Shown here one piece after another: positions 25,122 through 34,570 of a stretch of 64,000 bases of DNA. Source of the stretch: JANNYA01 sp031422315 (GTDB lineage: Bacteria; Pseudomonadota; Gammaproteobacteria; Xanthomonadales; SZUA-5); the NCBI GenBank assembly GCA_031422315.1, contig JANOQN010000064.1:151910-215909 (forward strand), in the 5' to 3' direction. The notes under the pieces are model-generated. The model did no database searches, was not told the origin of the DNA, and saw nothing but the letters and a program-made list of their open reading frames with translations. Every line of letters starts with the position of its first letter. Within the stretch, counting starts at the first letter, position 1. A program made the position numbers and the translations under genes.

Positions 25122-26000
25122 ATGCTGCAAAAAATCGAAACCCTAGACCAACTGCGTAGCTTTCGAGCCAGTATCCGCGCGAGTGAAAAATTGGCGTTAG
25201 TACCAACGATGGGCAATCTGCACGCCGGTCATATTGCGTTGATCACTTTGGCAAAACAGCATGCCAGCAAGGTTATCGCGAGTATTTTCGTCAATCCAAG
25301 CCAGTTTGGCCCAAATGAGGATTTCAGCGCCTATCCGCGCACTTTGGACGCGGATTGCTCGGCGCTTGCACAGGCGGGCTGTGATGCCGTGTTTGTGCCG
25401 AGTGTCGCGCTGATGTATCCGGGTTTAGCTGCCAGCAATGCACTAGCGGGGCAATCCGAGGCCACCAGTGTGCAGGTGAATGGCATCAGCGACATATTGT
25501 GCGGCGTGGTGCGCCCTGGGCATTTTCGCGGCGTCGCAACCGTGGTGGCGAAGCTTTTTAATCTGGTGCAGCCGGATGTGGCGGTATTTGGCCAAAAAGA
25601 TTTCCAACAGCTGTTGGTGATCAAAACCATGGTGCGCGATTTGAATTTTCCGGTCGAGATCATTGGCGCGCCAACTGATCGAGAACCCAATGGCCTAGCG
25701 CGCAGCTCTAGAAATCAGTATCTCAGCGCCGATGAGCGCGATATCGCTCGTGTTATTTACGCCACACTGTTGCAAATGCGCCACAGTTTTGAAAGCGGCA
25801 AGCTGGTGCAGGATATTGAACGTGCAGCCTCGACAAGTTTAACCCAGGCCGGTTTAGTGCCCGATTACGCAACCTTGCGAGATGCGCAAACGCTTGATTA
25901 TACTAACGAAAATTCAACAAACTGGGTTGCCCTTATCGCCGCGCGGCTCGGAAAAGCGCGCTTGATCGACAACCTGAGCTGGGCTGTTAAGCCTAGCTGA
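25122..26000 (+). CDS. panC: Pantothenate synthetase
   Basis: Joins pantoate and beta-alanine using ATP. 292 residues from ATG 25122, the Met preceded by GAGGCAAAA; the longer frame from 25065 runs into panB. HIGH-type nucleotidyltransferase motif PTMGNLHAGHIAL, SIFVNPSQFGPNEDF, the substrate loop FGQKDFQQLLVIKTMVRDL and the KMSKS-like SRNQYLS. The beta-alanine it needs comes from PanD, encoded 4 kb away on the other strand. A terminator follows at 26129. Confidence 0.96.
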   Translation: MLQKIETLDQLRSFRASIRASEKLALVPTMGNLHAGHIALITLAKQHASKVIASIFVNPSQFGPNEDFSAYPRTLDADCSALAQAGCDAVFVPSVALMYPGLAASNALAGQSEATSVQVNGISDILCGVVRPGHFRGVATVVAKLFNLVQPDVAVFGQKDFQQLLVIKTMVRDLNFPVEIIGAPTDREPNGLARSSRNQYLSADERDIARVIYATLLQMRHSFESGKLVQDIERAASTSLTQAGLVPDYATLRDAQTLDYTNENSTNWVALIAARLGKARLIDNLSWAVKPS

Positions 26001-26128
26001 GCCCGAAAAAATAGTGTTGTTTTTTAGCTGAGGGCTGTTGTTTTTACGCAAAGCCTGTGGTATTTTTACCTCACTTGCAGCAACTACTCCGGTTGCATCA
26101 AGCGCAGGGCGCTTTAGGACACTTCTCC

Positions 26129-26162
26129 AACCTCGCTAGACTCAGTCTCGCGAGGTTTTTTC
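26129..26162 (+). terminator. Rho-independent terminator after panBC
   Basis: Perfect 8-bp arms AACCTCGC and GCGAGGTT around a loop that can itself pair (AGACTCAGTCT), then a T-run (TTTTTTCTTTT). It lies 130 bp after panC and about 75 bp before the next gene. Confidence 0.85.
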
Positions 26163-26238
26163 TTTTATGGGCCTCGCAAATTGCAGTGCTGCTAAAACCC
26201 GGATGTTGAACTTTTGGTAATCCGTTAGACTCAGCGCC

Positions 26239-28137
26239 ATGAATAAACTTCGAATTGCCCTCTTGCGACGAATTAATCAAACCGTGTTTCACCCGCGCTT
26301 AGCGGTGGTTTTGCACGATCTCATCATGGTCGCCATCGCTTGGTACGTGGCGAAAGCGTTTCGTTTGAGTTTTGAGCCTAGTAGCCAGATGCAGGCGCTG
26401 CGCTGGTCTGAGCTGCTGTTGGTCGTGGTGCTGCAAGGTTTAGCGCTTGGTTGGACGGGTTTGTATCGCGGGCTTTGGCGCTTTGCTAGCCTGCCTGATC
26501 TTTACAATATTGCGCGTGGCGCGGCCTACGGCGCCGCTGCAGTCGCCTTAGCGCTGTTTTTGTTTGATCGTTTGAACAACACGCCGCGCATTGCGCTGCT
26601 GATTTTCCCGTTGATGCTGACCGCGCTTTTAGGCGCGCCACGGCTTTGCTATCGATTCTGGAAAGATCATCGCCTGGGCTTAAACGCTGGCAGTCAAGGC
26701 CAACGCGTATTGGTGCTCGGGGCGGGCAGGGCAGGCGAGCTGCTTGCGCGTGATTTACGAACCGCAGGGCAATATTGGCCGGTGGGCTTTTTAGATGACA
26801 ACACCGCGCTGCGCGGCGCGCGTTTGCACGGCTTACCGGTGCTCGGCACGATTGCCGAGCTTAATGAAATTGCGCCAGAAGTAGCCGCTTCAATGGTTCT
26901 AATCGCCATGCCATCCATCAGTCGTGAGGCCATGCAGCGCGTTGTGACTATTTGTGAGGCTTCATCCTTGCCGTTTCGAATGGTGCCACGCTTACAAGAT
27001 GTAGTTGCCGGGCGCTCACAGTTCAATGCGCTGAAAGAAGTTGCTATTGAAGATTTGCTAGGCCGGGAGCCGGTCAATTTAGACTGGACTTCGATTCGTA
27101 AGCAGCTCTCAGGCCGGCGCATATTAGTGACCGGAGGTGGCGGCTCGATTGGTGCGGAACTATGCCGCCAAGCTGCGCGTTTGGGTGCGAGTAGCGTAGC
27201 GATTTTTGAGCTTTCTGAGCTTAATTTGTATCAGATCGAACGCGAACTGCGCGGCGATTTCCCAGAGCTTGATTTGCAGATTTTTCTAGGCGATGTGGGT
27301 GATCAAGTCGCGTGCGAACACGTTTTAAACAGAGTGCGCCCGGAAGTCATCTTTCACGCTGCCGCTTATAAACACGTGCCAATTTTGCAAAACCAACTGC
27401 GCCAAGCCTTGAAAAATAACGCGCTCGGCACGTTCACGCTGGCGCAGGCTGCACGCGATATTGGCTGCGAATGCTTTGTACTGATCTCAACCGATAAAGC
27501 CGTCAATCCCGCCAACGTGCTGGGCGCTAGCAAACGCGTGGCTGAGTTGGCTTGCAGGCTGGTTGCGGGTGCAGGTGCAACGCGTTTTATCACCGTGCGC
27601 TTTGGCAATGTGCTCGAAAGCGCGGGCTCGGTGGTGCCGCTATTTCGCGAGCAAATTCGCGCAGGCGGCCCGGTAACCGTTACGCATCCGGAAGTAACGC
27701 GCTATTTCATGACGATTCCGGAAGCCTGTCAGCTGATTTTCCAAGCTGCTGTGCTGGGCAAAGGCGGGGAGATTTTCGCGCTCGATATGGGCGAACCGGT
27801 CGCGATTCGCTACCTAGCTGAGCAAATGATTCGCCTTGCCGGAAAAGAGCCAGGCCGGGAAATCCCGATTGTTTACACTGGCCTGCGCGAAGGTGAAAAG
27901 CTATTCGAAGAGCTATTTCACGAGCACGAAAACTACGATGAAACCGCACACGAAAAGATTTTTCTAGCTCGTCAGCGCGAGATCGACGCAAACGTGCTCA
28001 CGGCGCTATTTGCCCGCATGCGCCAAGCCGTGCTTCGTTTTGATGAGATTGCCCTCGCCGCAATACTGCATGAAGTGGTTCCTGAGCTGGTGCAGGCCGA
28101 GCAAAATGAGGTTTTAGCAATTCGTCAGGTAGGATGA
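26239..28137 (+). CDS. Membrane-bound nucleoside-diphosphate-sugar 4,6-dehydratase/epimerase (CapD/WbpM/PglF type)
   Basis: 632 residues. About four N-terminal membrane spans are followed by a first Rossmann region (VLVLGAGRAGELLARDL). The catalytic Polysacc_synt_2 domain follows, with NAD site ILVTGGGGSIGAELCRQ and HAAAYKHVPI. The active site LISTDKAVNPANVLGASKRVAE has Met/Leu in place of the usual Tyr of YxxxK, as in PglF/WbpM dehydratases. These make UDP-4-keto-sugars (for example from UDP-GlcNAc) for O-antigen, capsule or glycan synthesis. No glycosyltransferases are adjacent, so the gene appears isolated here. It stands between panBC and the inverted pgi-panD pair. Confidence 0.93.
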   Translation: MNKLRIALLRRINQTVFHPRLAVVLHDLIMVAIAWYVAKAFRLSFEPSSQMQALRWSELLLVVVLQGLALGWTGLYRGLWRFASLPDLYNIARGAAYGAAAVALALFLFDRLNNTPRIALLIFPLMLTALLGAPRLCYRFWKDHRLGLNAGSQGQRVLVLGAGRAGELLARDLRTAGQYWPVGFLDDNTALRGARLHGLPVLGTIAELNEIAPEVAASMVLIAMPSISREAMQRVVTICEASSLPFRMVPRLQDVVAGRSQFNALKEVAIEDLLGREPVNLDWTSIRKQLSGRRILVTGGGGSIGAELCRQAARLGASSVAIFELSELNLYQIERELRGDFPELDLQIFLGDVGDQVACEHVLNRVRPEVIFHAAAYKHVPILQNQLRQALKNNALGTFTLAQAARDIGCECFVLISTDKAVNPANVLGASKRVAELACRLVAGAGATRFITVRFGNVLESAGSVVPLFREQIRAGGPVTVTHPEVTRYFMTIPEACQLIFQAAVLGKGGEIFALDMGEPVAIRYLAEQMIRLAGKEPGREIPIVYTGLREGEKLFEELFHEHENYDETAHEKIFLARQREIDANVLTALFARMRQAVLRFDEIALAAILHEVVPELVQAEQNEVLAIRQVG

Positions 28138-28303
28138 GGTTGCCGCTGTCTATTAGGGAATCTCGAAAACCTCATTTCTAAGTCAAGCTAATAGCGGCAC
28201 GTTTGCGGGTAGTTTTGAAGCCAGCAATTCAAGGAGAAGTTGAGTTAGGCACTGCCCACATCAGCGTGTTTGGCGCAAACCCACTTGCTCGCAACCGAAA
28301 CCA

Positions 28304-29914
28304 CTAACGCCGAACCTCATGAATTCGCGCCAGAAGCGCCTGCGTAGAGCCATCAAACGCGTCCGCTTTTGCGTCAGTTTGCACCGAAGGCAACAGCGCG
28401 TTGGCAATGGTTTTGCCTAGCTCCACGCCCCACTGATCAAAACAGTTTACGCCCCACATCAGGCTTAAAATGTAGGTTTTATGCTCGTAAAGCGCCAATA
28501 GCTGGCCGAGCGCGCTGGGCGTTAGCGCATCCAGCAAAATCGTGCTGCTGGGGCGATTGCCGGGGAAGGTCTTTTGCCTTGCGAGTGCATCGGCGGGTGC
28601 GCCGCTCAGTTCGGTAATTTCTGCGCGTGCGGCGTCAAAACTTTTGCCGAGCAACAACGCAGAGCTTTGCGCCAGCAAATTCGCCAGCAGCACGTCGTGA
28701 TTTTCCCGGTGCTTATGATCTGGGTTGATAACCCCGATAAAATCAATCGGAACAATTTGCGTGCCTTGATGCATCGCTTGGAAAAACGCGTGCTGCACAT
28801 TGGTGCCTAAGCCGCCCCACACGACTGGCGAGCTGGAATGGAGCAGCGGTGCGCCAGTTGCGGTGACGCCTTTACCGTTCGATTCCATTTCGAGCTGCTG
28901 CAAAAATTCCGGAAACCTGGCTAAGCGCTCATCGTATGAAATAACCGCTTGAGTCGCATGGCCTAGCGTATTGCGATTGTGATAGCCCAGCAGCGCTAGC
29001 TGCACCGCTTGGTTTTGCGCGAGCGGCGCGCTGCGCACATGTTCGTCCACAAGATGCGCGCCCGCCAACAATGCCTCAAAATTAGCCCAGCCAAGCGCAA
29101 TTGCGGCCGATAGCCCAACCGCGCTCCAAAGCGAATAGCGCCCACCGACGCTATCAAACATCGCTAGCACCGAACTGGCGCGAATTCCGAAAGCCACTGC
29201 GGCTGGCACATTTGCGCTAACCGCTAAAAAGTGCTGACCAATGTCGGCCTCAAGCACGCCGTTTTGTACAAGCCACGCGCGCGCAACCTGTGCGTTGAGT
29301 AAGGTTTCATGGGTGTTGAAGCTTTTGCTAGCGATAATAAACAGCGTTTTCGCAGCTGTTAATTTTGGCAACAGCGCGTGCAGCGCATAGCCATCAACGT
29401 TGGCGACAAAATGCGAGTTTAAAGCTGCGTTGCAGTGCGGCTTAAGCGCATCGACTACCAATCTTGGCCCTAAATCTGAGCCACCAATACCTAAATTGAC
29501 GATGTCGGTAGGCTGCGCTAAGCCAACATCGCTTGCGCGCCCAGCATGAATCGCCTCGACTATCTTGCGCATATGTTGCTGAATTTGCTCGTTTTTATCA
29601 GCAAATGTAATCAAGTCAGCAGGCGCTTTAGCGCGCGGCGTGCGCAGCAGCCAGTGCAGCGCCGGGCGATTTTCTGAGGCGTTAACGACAGAACCATCAA
29701 ACAAACGCGCCAATCCCGTCGGAACGAGTGTTTGCGCAAACGCCATCAAAGCTTGCTCGTCGGCGCTACTAAAATCTTGCTTTGACACGTCAATCCAGAG
29801 CGCGCCAAGGTTTGCGCTTAAACGCGCCGCGCGATTAGGTTCTTCATTAAAAAGCGCGCGAATGTCTCCTGGCGCACGCGCAACTGGCCGGGCTGATGGC
29901 GTCTTATTACTCAT
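28304..29914 (-). CDS. pgi: Glucose-6-phosphate isomerase
   Basis: Interconverts glucose 6-phosphate and fructose 6-phosphate. 536 residues. Motifs: DIVNLGIGGSDLGPRLV, IIASKSFNTHETLLNA (sugar phosphate loop), the catalytic Glu in QLEMESNGKGV, VVWGGLGTNVQHAFFQ and NCFDQWGVELGKTIA (catalytic Lys). It lies 36 bp after panD on the same strand, so they are probably co-transcribed. panD-pgi is known to me as a neighbour pair in Xanthomonas. Confidence 0.96.
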   Translation of the reverse strand: MSNKTPSARPVARAPGDIRALFNEEPNRAARLSANLGALWIDVSKQDFSSADEQALMAFAQTLVPTGLARLFDGSVVNASENRPALHWLLRTPRAKAPADLITFADKNEQIQQHMRKIVEAIHAGRASDVGLAQPTDIVNLGIGGSDLGPRLVVDALKPHCNAALNSHFVANVDGYALHALLPKLTAAKTLFIIASKSFNTHETLLNAQVARAWLVQNGVLEADIGQHFLAVSANVPAAVAFGIRASSVLAMFDSVGGRYSLWSAVGLSAAIALGWANFEALLAGAHLVDEHVRSAPLAQNQAVQLALLGYHNRNTLGHATQAVISYDERLARFPEFLQQLEMESNGKGVTATGAPLLHSSSPVVWGGLGTNVQHAFFQAMHQGTQIVPIDFIGVINPDHKHRENHDVLLANLLAQSSALLLGKSFDAARAEITELSGAPADALARQKTFPGNRPSSTILLDALTPSALGQLLALYEHKTYILSLMWGVNCFDQWGVELGKTIANALLPSVQTDAKADAFDGSTQALLARIHEVRR

Positions 29915-29950
29915 GAATTGCGATCCTTGTTCCGGGCTTGTTGCGAGGCG

Positions 29951-30346
29951 TTATGCGGCTTTCAACGCGGCACTTTGCTCTGGAATCGCGTCATTCGTGC
30001 GCGCAATGCGGTTATGGCCGTCCACGTAAACCAGCTTGGGCTTGAAGTGCACCAGCTCGGCTTCGGTGAAGCTGGCATAGGCCGCTATAATGATGATGTG
30101 GCCTGGCTGCGCGCGGTGCGCGGCGGCGCCGTTGATCGAAATCACGCCAGAGCCCGGCTCGCCGCGAATTGCGTAGGTCGAAAAGCGCTCGCCATTGGTG
30201 ACGTTATAAATATCGATGGCTTCGTATTCGCGAATGCCAGAGGCATCCAATAAATGCGCATCAATCGCGCAAGAGCCTTCGTAGTGCAGTTCAGCCTGAG
30301 TCACAATCGCACGATGGATTTTGCCCTTCAGCATATTAAGCGTCAT
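29951..30346 (-). CDS. panD: Aspartate 1-decarboxylase (pyruvoyl enzyme)
   Basis: Makes beta-alanine for pantothenate. 131 residues from ATG 30346. The self-cleavage site is Gly-Ser in HYEGSCAID (about residues 23-26), which produces the pyruvoyl group on the new alpha chain. The active-site blocks IYNVTNGERFSTYAI and GAAAHRAQPGHIIIIAAYA are standard. The upstream frame from 30442 is not conserved and is rejected. It is on the strand opposite to panBC, with a sugar dehydratase between. This differs from the collinear panBCD arrangement I associate with Xanthomonas. Confidence 0.96.
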   Translation of the reverse strand: MTLNMLKGKIHRAIVTQAELHYEGSCAIDAHLLDASGIREYEAIDIYNVTNGERFSTYAIRGEPGSGVISINGAAAHRAQPGHIIIIAAYASFTEAELVHFKPKLVYVDGHNRIARTNDAIPEQSAALKAA

Positions 30347-30490
30347 GATTTCTTTTCCATGAAATGAAGTTAAGGGGTATCCAAAAAGCGCGCAAGATGA
30401 CAACGCGCGCGCTAAGAATAGACAATTGCGGTGGATTCGCAAAGTGCTAGGGTAGTTAGCTGAATGTATCGCTTCAAAATCAGCGAGAAG

Positions 30491-30958
30491 CTAAGGTTGG
30501 ACGATATCTAAGGCTTCGCGTTGGGCCGTTGAGGTTGATTCTTGCCAAGGAAACATATGGTTTTTATCTGGCCAAAACAAGACAAGCGCACGAAACGGTT
30601 TGTCATCGTAAAAGCGAACCGCAGCGCCAAAGTACTCACGTAAGCACGCAAACCGAGCAACTTTAAAAATAATTTTGTAGCCGCTACCAATGACGTCTGG
30701 GTATTCTACGTCGGTGTGAAACGTAAAACCGCTTCGAATCATCTGCACACAATCGCTTAGAACTCCATGAGAGACCTTATTACTTAGGCCAAAAATCATG
30801 ATTTCAGGGTGTTTAAAAGTCTCTTCGAGACCAATGCTGTAGGTAAAATGCGCGCCAGCCTCCCCTAATCTGGGATGCACCGAGAGGCATTGCCAGCCAA
30901 AAGTTTGAACGTCAGACTGAAGCCTATCCATGATTTTTGATCTACTCATGTTAGCCAT
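30491..30958 (-). CDS. DUF4262 domain protein
   Basis: 155 residues with the DUF4262 pattern: FGWQCLSVHP, THFTYSIGLE-like AHFTYSIGLEETFKHPEIMIFGL, and FWPDKNHMFPWQ near the end. The domain has no known function. It is a soluble protein. It abuts the Uma2-family gene end to end (stop of one at the start of the other), which suggests they are co-transcribed. I do not see a toxin/antitoxin pattern beyond this pairing. Confidence 0.8.
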   Translation of the reverse strand: MANMSRSKIMDRLQSDVQTFGWQCLSVHPRLGEAGAHFTYSIGLEETFKHPEIMIFGLSNKVSHGVLSDCVQMIRSGFTFHTDVEYPDVIGSGYKIIFKVARFACLREYFGAAVRFYDDKPFRALVLFWPDKNHMFPWQESTSTAQREALDIVQP

Positions 30959-31540
30959 TCACTGGACTTCGACGCTCTCCGAAAACGTCAAACCCTCATA
31001 AATCTGCGCCATGGAAATCTCCCCAGCTGGGCAATCTAGCTTGATATCCGCATCATCTACAAAACTCTCATGCCGCCAAGTTAAGCCATTGCGCCGGAAA
31101 AGCTCCACTCGGCGGGTGCTTTGCTCAATCAACAGATAATTTCGCAGCGTAGCTATTTTTTGATACGCCTGTAGTTTTTCAGTTCGATCAATGCGCGCAG
31201 TCGATTCACTCAGCACTTCGATCAGCAAACACGGCGCGGATTTGATCAGCGGATCAATATCCGATTTGTCGCAAACCACCATCACATCGGGGTAATAAAT
31301 GGCATCGTCAGCGCGCAGTTTCATGTCGGCAATGAAACCACGGCAGCCCTGCGCTTGCAGCATCGGTAGAAGTAATGCCGCCAAAGCAAAGCAGATTTGT
31401 GCATGCCGCTCGCTCGCGCCCGCCATTGCAAACACTTGGCCGCCAAAAAATTCGTGTCGCAGCTTTGAATTAGCTTCGCCCTGAAGATATTCTTCAAGGC
31501 TGATTAGTTCCGGTTTACGTAAAGCACTCATATCGCTCAA
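30959..31540 (-). CDS. Uma2 family protein (DUF820, PD-(D/E)XK nuclease fold)
   Basis: 193 residues. The nuclease core is visible: FIADMKLRADDAIYYPDVMVVC, then LLIEVLSESTARIDRTEKLQAYQKI (E-x-K-like pattern with D, E and K positions), and YLLIEQSTRRVELF. Uma2 proteins are abundant in cyanobacteria and scattered elsewhere; predicted endonucleases of unclear biological role, often mobile or in defence-like contexts. It directly adjoins the DUF4262 gene. Nearby restriction or transposase genes are absent. Confidence 0.85.
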   Translation of the reverse strand: MSDMSALRKPELISLEEYLQGEANSKLRHEFFGGQVFAMAGASERHAQICFALAALLLPMLQAQGCRGFIADMKLRADDAIYYPDVMVVCDKSDIDPLIKSAPCLLIEVLSESTARIDRTEKLQAYQKIATLRNYLLIEQSTRRVELFRRNGLTWRHESFVDDADIKLDCPAGEISMAQIYEGLTFSESVEVQ

Positions 31541-31611
31541 TCCTCAGTTTCACTTTTGCAGCGATTTGACTCGCGCGCTACCGAATCTTAGCACTGCGCG
31601 ATTAGCCGAGA

Positions 31612-32946
31612 TCAGGTCAAATGCAGCAATACCCCAGCGATGGTTGCAGTCATTAGCGTCGCTAAAGTACCACCCAGCACGGCGAGCAGGCCAAAGCGCG
31701 CTAAGTCAGGCTTGCGATCAGGTGCTAAGCCGCCGATGCCGCCAATTTGAATCGCGATCGAGGAAAAGTTGGCGAAGCCGCACAGTGCATATGTGGCAAT
31801 TAAGCGCGCATCGGGAGAAAGCGCGTTTACGCCCTCACCAATTGGAATCGCTGCGAGTTGAAGATATGCGTAGAACTCATTAATAACCAATTTTTGCCCA
31901 ATGAGTGAGCCGACTAAATTTGCGTCCTCCCATGGCACGCCAATGATGAAAGCAATCGGCGCCAACACATATCCAAAAATAATTTGCAAACTCAATTCGA
32001 CCGGTTTAACCGAGCCATCAGCCAGCAAAGCAACGCCCAGCGCTGGCGCATCTGGCGTTAGCCAAGAATTGATTCCAGTAAAGCCGCCGATCCAGCCAAG
32101 CACGCCGTTAACTAGCGCAATAATCGCAATAAACGCGATCAACATTGCGGCAATATTGATCGCCAGCTTGACACCATCGGCCGCGCCGTTAGCGGCCGCT
32201 TCAATCACATTGCTGGACTCACGTTCAACATGTACCCGTACCTCTCCGCGCGTCAGCGGCTCGCCCATCTCTGGAATCAAGACCTTCGCCAGTACCAAGG
32301 TCGCTGGCGCGGCCATGATTGATGCGGCCAAAAAGTGCTTGGCATAAAGCGCTTGCTGCACAGGATCAGCGCCGCCTAACATCATGATATAAGTCGCCAT
32401 TACGCCACCGGCAATGTGTGCCATGCCGCCGATCATCATCGTCAGCAGCTCAGATTCAGTCATTTTCGAAATATAAGGCCGCACCGTGAGTGGCGCTTCG
32501 GTTTGCCCGATAAATACGCTGGCGCACACGCTTGTGGTTTCTGCGCCCGATACCTTCATAACTTTGGTAATCGCCCAAGCCATGCCTCGGACAATTCCCT
32601 GCATAACGCCAAGGTGATACATGACTGCCATGAAAGCGGCAAAGAAAATAATGGTCGGCAATACTTGAAAGGCGAAGATAAACGGGTACTTGCTCAAATC
32701 CACCATATCGCCAAATACAAAACTAGAGCCTTCACGGGTGAACTCGGTCAAGCGCACGAAACCTTCGCCAAGTTTTTGAAACACATAGCCGCCCCAAGGC
32801 GTCAATAACACTAAGCAAGCAAACGCAATTTGCAGCGCAACGCCAGTGGCAACCAGTTGCCAGTTGATGTTTTTTCGATCCCTTGAAAACGCTACGGCAA
32901 TGCCGATCAAAATTGCTAGGCCCAGCAGCCCCATTAAAATTCGCAT
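31612..32946 (-). CDS. Concentrative nucleoside transporter (CNT/NupC family)
   Basis: 444 residues from ATG 32946 (the 25-codon extension upstream is not conserved). A symporter that brings nucleosides in with protons or sodium. About 9-10 hydrophobic segments; motifs include FIGQTEAPLTVRPYI, SELLTMMIGGMAHIAGGVMATYI, NGAADGVKLAINIAAMLIAF and VINEFYAYLQL. It is divergent from xdhAB, so nucleoside or purine uptake next to purine oxidation makes functional sense (inference). Confidence 0.93.
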   Translation of the reverse strand: MRILMGLLGLAILIGIAVAFSRDRKNINWQLVATGVALQIAFACLVLLTPWGGYVFQKLGEGFVRLTEFTREGSSFVFGDMVDLSKYPFIFAFQVLPTIIFFAAFMAVMYHLGVMQGIVRGMAWAITKVMKVSGAETTSVCASVFIGQTEAPLTVRPYISKMTESELLTMMIGGMAHIAGGVMATYIMMLGGADPVQQALYAKHFLAASIMAAPATLVLAKVLIPEMGEPLTRGEVRVHVERESSNVIEAAANGAADGVKLAINIAAMLIAFIAIIALVNGVLGWIGGFTGINSWLTPDAPALGVALLADGSVKPVELSLQIIFGYVLAPIAFIIGVPWEDANLVGSLIGQKLVINEFYAYLQLAAIPIGEGVNALSPDARLIATYALCGFANFSSIAIQIGGIGGLAPDRKPDLARFGLLAVLGGTLATLMTATIAGVLLHLT

Positions 32947-33094
32947 TGCTTTCTCGTTGTGTCTAGTTTTGGATCGTTTAAGTGTATGGATTTGGTGAAC
33001 ACCATCCCAAGCGCGGAGCATAGCGATTTGACGCTACGGAGTCGACCAATGCTTTGCACTGTGTGCGATACGCTTTGCCGTGTACCATTCGGCC

Positions 33095-34570
33095 ATGAAT
33101 TTAACCGCTAACAACTCATTGAAAATCACAATTAATCAGCAAAGCCATGTGCTGCAATCAAGCACGCTCGGGTACAACGAAACGCTGCTCAAAACGCTGC
33201 ATAAGCTGGGCTTGCAAGGCACCAAAGAAGGATGTGGCGATGGTGATTGCGGTGCCTGCACTGTGGCTTGGTGCGCGCCGCAAAAAACCTATGCCGATGA
33301 TGATCACACTCTGCCCGCTCGCTATTTGGCGATCAATAGCTGCTTAGTGCCGACTGCGCAATTGGCCGGAAGCAGGGTTTTAACGGTCGAAGGCATTTCG
33401 CAGCTAAGCGCTGAGCCCGCCGCACTGCACCCGGTGCAGCAGGCGATGATCGACTGCGCAGGCTCGCAGTGCGGCTATTGCACTCCGGGCTTTGTTATGA
33501 GCCTTTTTTGCGACTATCACGCGAACAGCTTGAGCGATTTGAGCGTAGAAGGTAATCTGTGCCGCTGCACCGGCTACACCAGTATTCGCCAGGCGATTGA
33601 AAAGCTGAAGTTGCAGCAACCGAATCCGATTCCTCGTCATCCCCGCGCAGGCGGGGATCCAGGCAAGGTGTCAATACTCAATCAAACTGATAGCGAAGCC
33701 AGTGCAAACTCCCTGTTTCTACCAACGAGCTTGAGCGAAGCGCTCACACTCAAACAAACCAATCCCGACGCACTTTGGCTAGCCGGCGGCACCGATCTGG
33801 GACTAGCGTTTTCCCAATGTGGCGGCGCGACTAGGCATATCGCGCTGGATCAAATACCGGAGTTGCAGCGACTTGAGCTCACCGAGCGTGCGTTGCACAT
33901 TGGCGGCGCAGTGCCGCTTGCCGGGCTTCTGGCGTTGCTAGAATCGCACAGCAGTTTCGAACCTATCACGCGCATGCTGCACTGGTTTGCCGCACGCCAA
34001 GTGCGTAACCGCGCCACCATTGGTGGCAATTTGGGTACGGCATCACCCATTGGCGATTTGCTGCCCGTATTGCTAGCTTTGGACGCGCAGATCGTTCTAG
34101 CTGGGCCCACGGGTGAGCGCACAGTTAATGCCGCTGATTACTTTTTGAGCTATCGAACAACCGAGTGCAAGCCAGATGAGCTAGTGCTGCGCGTGGACAT
34201 TGCCAAACCAAAGCCGGGTTGCAACAGCCAGAGTTACAAAGTCGGCAAGCGCGGCAGTGACGATATCAGCATCGTGTCCAGCTGCTTCCAGCTTGGGGTT
34301 GACGCAAATAACCGAGTTGATTTTGCACGCTTGGCTTACGGCGGTGTGGCGGCGGTGCCAATTCGCGCAATCGCCGCTGAAAATGCGCTGATAGGGGTGT
34401 CTGCAACCGATGACTTGCTCGATATCGTCAAGCCGATTTTACTGAGCACATTACAGCCGCTCAGCGATTTTCGCGCCAATGCAGCCTATCGCCAGCAGTT
34501 GATCGTCAATCTGTTCGATAAATTTTTGCGCGAACAGCAAGCCAATTTGCATGGAGAAGTCCATGGATAA
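33095..34570 (+). CDS. xdhA: Xanthine dehydrogenase small subunit (2Fe-2S + FAD)
   Basis: 491 residues from ATG 33095 (GTG at 33080 is possible). The N-terminal plant-type ferredoxin cluster cysteines are in EGCGDGDCGACTVAW; the second 2Fe-2S domain has QCGYCTPGF and NLCRCTGY. The FAD domain follows (LWLAGGTDLGLAFS, ARQVRNRATIGGNLGTASPIGDLLPVLLALDA) and then the CO-dehydrogenase flavoprotein C-domain. A copy of the dispersed repeat (33635-33663) is translated in frame as RHPRAGGDPG (about residues 181-190) in the linker between iron-sulfur and FAD domains. It should transfer electrons from the molybdenum site in XdhB to NAD. It overlaps xdhB. Confidence 0.95.
   Translation: MNLTANNSLKITINQQSHVLQSSTLGYNETLLKTLHKLGLQGTKEGCGDGDCGACTVAWCAPQKTYADDDHTLPARYLAINSCLVPTAQLAGSRVLTVEGISQLSAEPAALHPVQQAMIDCAGSQCGYCTPGFVMSLFCDYHANSLSDLSVEGNLCRCTGYTSIRQAIEKLKLQQPNPIPRHPRAGGDPGKVSILNQTDSEASANSLFLPTSLSEALTLKQTNPDALWLAGGTDLGLAFSQCGGATRHIALDQIPELQRLELTERALHIGGAVPLAGLLALLESHSSFEPITRMLHWFAARQVRNRATIGGNLGTASPIGDLLPVLLALDAQIVLAGPTGERTVNAADYFLSYRTTECKPDELVLRVDIAKPKPGCNSQSYKVGKRGSDDISIVSSCFQLGVDANNRVDFARLAYGGVAAVPIRAIAAENALIGVSATDDLLDIVKPILLSTLQPLSDFRANAAYRQQLIVNLFDKFLREQQANLHGEVHG
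33635..33663 (+). repeat. Copy of the dispersed palindromic repeat inside xdhA
   Basis: CGTCATCCCCGCGCAGGCGGGGATCCAGG-type copy (same as 11284-11312). It lies wholly within the xdhA frame, in the linker, and adds about ten codons without a stop. Confidence 0.9.
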
